Under the pieces are notes generated by a model. That model was not told where the DNA came from. It made no database searches and saw only the letters and a program-made list of their open reading frames with translations. A DNA stretch of 64,000 bases from Labilibacter sediminis (GTDB taxonomy: Bacteria; Bacteroidota; Bacteroidia; Bacteroidales; Marinilabiliaceae): positions 1 to 64,000 of the forward strand of contig NZ_VCHY01000001.1 in assembly GCF_005877885.1 (NCBI RefSeq), read 5' to 3'. Made by a program: the position numbers and the translations under genes. Shown piece after piece: positions 61,702-64,000 of this stretch (the first letter of the stretch is position 1; every line of letters begins with the position of its first letter).

Positions 61702-64000
61702 TTATTTAATGAATTCAAATTGAGTTTTTAAATACTTATCTGAACTTGTTCCTACAAAAACATTGAAATCCCCGGCATCAGAATCATATTTCATATCCTT
61801 ATTCCAGTACTTCAACTGTTCTTCTGTAATAGTAAATTCAACTGTCCTGTTTTCACCAGACTTTATCATTACTTTCTTAAAATCTTTAAGCTCCTTTACA
61901 GGACGAGCAACAGATGCTACTATATCATGAATATATAGCTGAACTGTTTCTTCACCGTCGTAGTCGCCCGTATTCTTCACATTAACAGAAACCTTTAGTT
62001 CCTTGCCTGATTTTAATCGATGGTTTGAAATGGTTATATCTGAATATTCAAATGTGGTATAGCTCAATCCATAACCAAATTCATACAAAGGCTTATTAGG
62101 AATATCCATATATCGGGATACAAAACGGTTATTATCACCTTCGGTATATGGTCGACCGGTATTTAAGTGATTATAATATACCGGACATTGACCTACATGA
62201 TAAGGGAAGCTCATCACCAACTTTCCGGATGGGTTTACATCTCCAAATAACACATCAGTCAAAGCATTTCCTGTTTCTGTGCCCGGAAACCAGGCACACA
62301 ATATGGAAGGAAAATTATCGTGATACCATTTCATCACCAATGGACGCCCGGTAAAAACCACTAGTATCGTTGGTTTATTTAATTTCAGAATTTCTTCTGC
62401 CAACTCTTTTTGTTCTCCTGGAAAATCAAGTTCTGCCCTTGAAGCTGCCTCTCCACTATACCCCTGAGGTTCGCCCATGCATAACACCACTAATTCAGAT
62501 TCTTTTGCTGCCTGCAATGCCTTATCCCAATCTCTTCTTTTACCTTGTTTCCCCCGATAACGATAACCTTCAACTACTTTTAAGTCAAAATCTTCACCCA
62601 AGCGGTTAACAAAACCTTCTTTTACAGTTACTAAATGTTTTCGATCGCCCCATGCCCATGCACCTTCTATTTCTTTTGTTTTTACAAATGGTCCTATTAA
62701 GGCAATGGATTTCGTATCCTTAGAAATAGGAAGTAAAGTTTTTTGCGTTTCAGTAATGGTATCATTCTTTAGCAACACCATTGACTTTGTGGCAATTTCT
62801 CTGGCTGCTTTTTTATGTTCCGGAGCACAATGTATGGTTTCCTCTCCTTTTATATCGATGTACCTGTATGGATCATCAAACAATCCTAACTCAAACTTAT
62901 AGCGTAATATACGTTTAACAGAAGCATCAACCTGATGTAAAGATACCTTACCCTGCTTAACTAATTTTTTCAGGTTTAAAACATAAGCCTGAGATACCAT
63001 CTCCTGATCCAACGTTGCATTCATGGCTAAAATAGAAGCTTCCGCATCATCTTTAGCCAAACCATGAATGACCAACTCATGAATAGAGTTAAAATCGGAA
63101 AGGTATATTCCCTCAAAGCCCCATTCTTCTCGTCCAACAGTTTTTAGCAACCATTCGTTACCTGCACATGGCACACCATCAATTACATTAAAGCTAGGCA
63201 TTAAAGATCCTATTCCTTCGTCTACTGCAGCTTTAAAAGGCGGAAAATATATCTCTCGTAAAGTACGTTCCGAAATATCCACTGTATTATAATCCCTGCC
63301 GGCTTCCACTGCTCCATAGGCAGCAAAATGTTTACCACAGGCGATCATTGTATGCCTGTCCGTTAGATCATCACCCTGATAGCCACGTACGCTGGCTCTG
63401 GCGATAAGACTTCCCAAATACGGATCTTCACCAACACCTTCGGTACACCTTCCCCATCTCGCATCTCGCGATACATCAATCATGGGGCCATTATGAAAAT
63501 TAGTACCTGACACTGTTGATTCTTTTGCCGTGATGGCACATGATTGCTCAACTGCATCCATATCCCATGAACAGGCAAGTCCAAGATTTACCGGGAAAAT
63601 AGTTTTATGACCATGTATTACATCAAAGTCAAAAAATAGCGGAATACCTAGTCTGGTTTCTTCCACTGCATACTTCTGCAATTCATAAGCCTTTAATGCA
63701 CTCTTATTCCCCAGAATAGATCCTACACATCCTTTTTTTAAATAATATGAAGGATCACGTACGTCATTCACCTCTCCCAAGTCCGATACATCTCCCATAG
63801 GTGTGCCAATTTGGTATAACTGACCTATTTTTTCATCTAAACTCATTAGAGCCAATACAGAATCAACCTTTTCATATATCTGTTTCTTAGTCCAATTAGG
63901 TACTGGCTTTATTTCTTTAGAAGCCAATTCCTCTTTGAGTTTATCATTTTTTTGGGCAGATACACTACTGATAAAGAGCATAAGTGCTATCCATATAGAA
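61702..64000 (-). CDS. Glycoside hydrolase family 3 beta-glucosidase (BglX-like), 5' end beyond window
   Basis: The frame stays open to the right edge. Before the internal ATG at 63981 it encodes SIWIAL, which continues a signal peptide into LMLFISSVSAQ, so the true start lies outside. The visible 765 residues contain MSLDEKIGQLYQI, the barrel motifs ARWGRCTEGVGEDPYLG and KHFAAYGAVEAGRDYN, and the nucleophile in GIYLSDF (about residue 296 from the internal ATG). A second domain starts KSMVLLKND, and a C-terminal fibronectin-like domain contains GEETVQLYI and RPVKELKDFKKV. This is the full BglX layout of a periplasmic beta-glucosidase or beta-xylosidase. Confidence 0.92.
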   Translation of the reverse strand, partial: SIWIALMLFISSVSAQKNDKLKEELASKEIKPVPNWTKKQIYEKVDSVLALMSLDEKIGQLYQIGTPMGDVSDLGEVNDVRDPSYYLKKGCVGSILGNKSALKAYELQKYAVEETRLGIPLFFDFDVIHGHKTIFPVNLGLACSWDMDAVEQSCAITAKESTVSGTNFHNGPMIDVSRDARWGRCTEGVGEDPYLGSLIARASVRGYQGDDLTDRHTMIACGKHFAAYGAVEAGRDYNTVDISERTLREIYFPPFKAAVDEGIGSLMPSFNVIDGVPCAGNEWLLKTVGREEWGFEGIYLSDFNSIHELVIHGLAKDDAEASILAMNATLDQEMVSQAYVLNLKKLVKQGKVSLHQVDASVKRILRYKFELGLFDDPYRYIDIKGEETIHCAPEHKKAAREIATKSMVLLKNDTITETQKTLLPISKDTKSIALIGPFVKTKEIEGAWAWGDRKHLVTVKEGFVNRLGEDFDLKVVEGYRYRGKQGKRRDWDKALQAAKESELVVLCMGEPQGYSGEAASRAELDFPGEQKELAEEILKLNKPTILVVFTGRPLVMKWYHDNFPSILCAWFPGTETGNALTDVLFGDVNPSGKLVMSFPYHVGQCPVYYNHLNTGRPYTEGDNNRFVSRYMDIPNKPLYEFGYGLSYTTFEYSDITISNHRLKSGKELKVSVNVKNTGDYDGEETVQLYIHDIVASVARPVKELKDFKKVMIKSGENRTVEFTITEEQLKYWNKDMKYDSDAGDFNVFVGTSSDKYLKTQFEFIK

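Noticed and set aside
1-64000. tRNA, rRNA or riboswitch genes
   Set aside because: No cloverleaf, rRNA-like stretch or known riboswitch consensus was recognised on reading; a covariance-model scan was not possible.

Overview
The window is AT-rich DNA from a member of the Bacteroidota. Evidence for this is the house -7 promoter motif (TAnnTTTG) in front of several genes, the general lack of Shine-Dalgarno sequences, a plug-and-barrel TonB receptor typical of the group, archaeal-type cupin glucose-6-phosphate isomerases and a Bacteroidia-type IS4/DUF4372 transposase end. The three S1 sulfatases, five family 2/3 glycosidases and the uronate pathway suggest a (probably marine) degrader of sulfated, uronate-containing plant or algal polysaccharide; that habitat is inference. 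Nearly all genes lie on the minus strand.

Region by region (transcription mostly right to left): 1-221, cut-off start of an IS4-type transposase. 658-1494, secreted esterase-like hydrolase. 1555-6078, a three-gene export unit (beta-barrel protein, MMPL/RND transporter, LolA-like protein), preceded by a membrane-anchored AraC regulator (6393-7547). 7642-9877, polyol dehydrogenase plus PfkB kinase, with a divergent cupin-AraC regulator (10003-10890). 10990-12024, class I xylose-isomerase-like enzyme; 12260-14617, lone TonB-dependent receptor; 15113-19761, GH2 plus GH3; 20030-20926, hexose-6-phosphate mutarotase. 21329-26589, a five-gene hexuronate operon (RraA-like, uxaC, SDR, Nramp-fold transporter, uxuA) with its own divergent cupin-AraC regulator (26733-27581).

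27601-28038 is a small non-coding element with terminal inverted repeats. 28068-31135 is a sensory cassette (barrel protein, short phosphate-binding-like protein, chemoreceptor), and one of its genes has an unusually strong ribosome binding site. 31140-31915 is repeat-rich. 31916-44007 carries an SGNH esterase, a GNAT protein, GH3, three sulfatases, GH2 and a CruF-like membrane protein. 44179-50347 is a six-gene hexose operon (cupin isomerase, ROK kinase, HAD phosphatase, mannose-6-phosphate isomerase fusion, second cupin isomerase, MFS sugar porter), again with a divergent cupin-AraC regulator (50514-51401).

51556-60276 is a phosphate regulon: pstSCAB-phoU-phoB-phoR and a separately transcribed Porin_O_P protein. 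The pstS and porin promoters share the same three 11-bp repeats at identical distance from the -7 element, which I read as Pho boxes. 60988-64000 holds a small protein, a lipoprotein and a BglX-type GH3 that runs off the right edge.

Together the sulfatases, glycosidases and esterases would desulfate and cut oligosaccharides in the periplasm. The MFS and Nramp-fold proteins would import the products, and the two catabolic operons would feed hexuronates and hexoses into central metabolism. No SusC/SusD pair, sulfatase-maturing enzyme or KDPG aldolase is present, so those steps must be encoded elsewhere or done differently.
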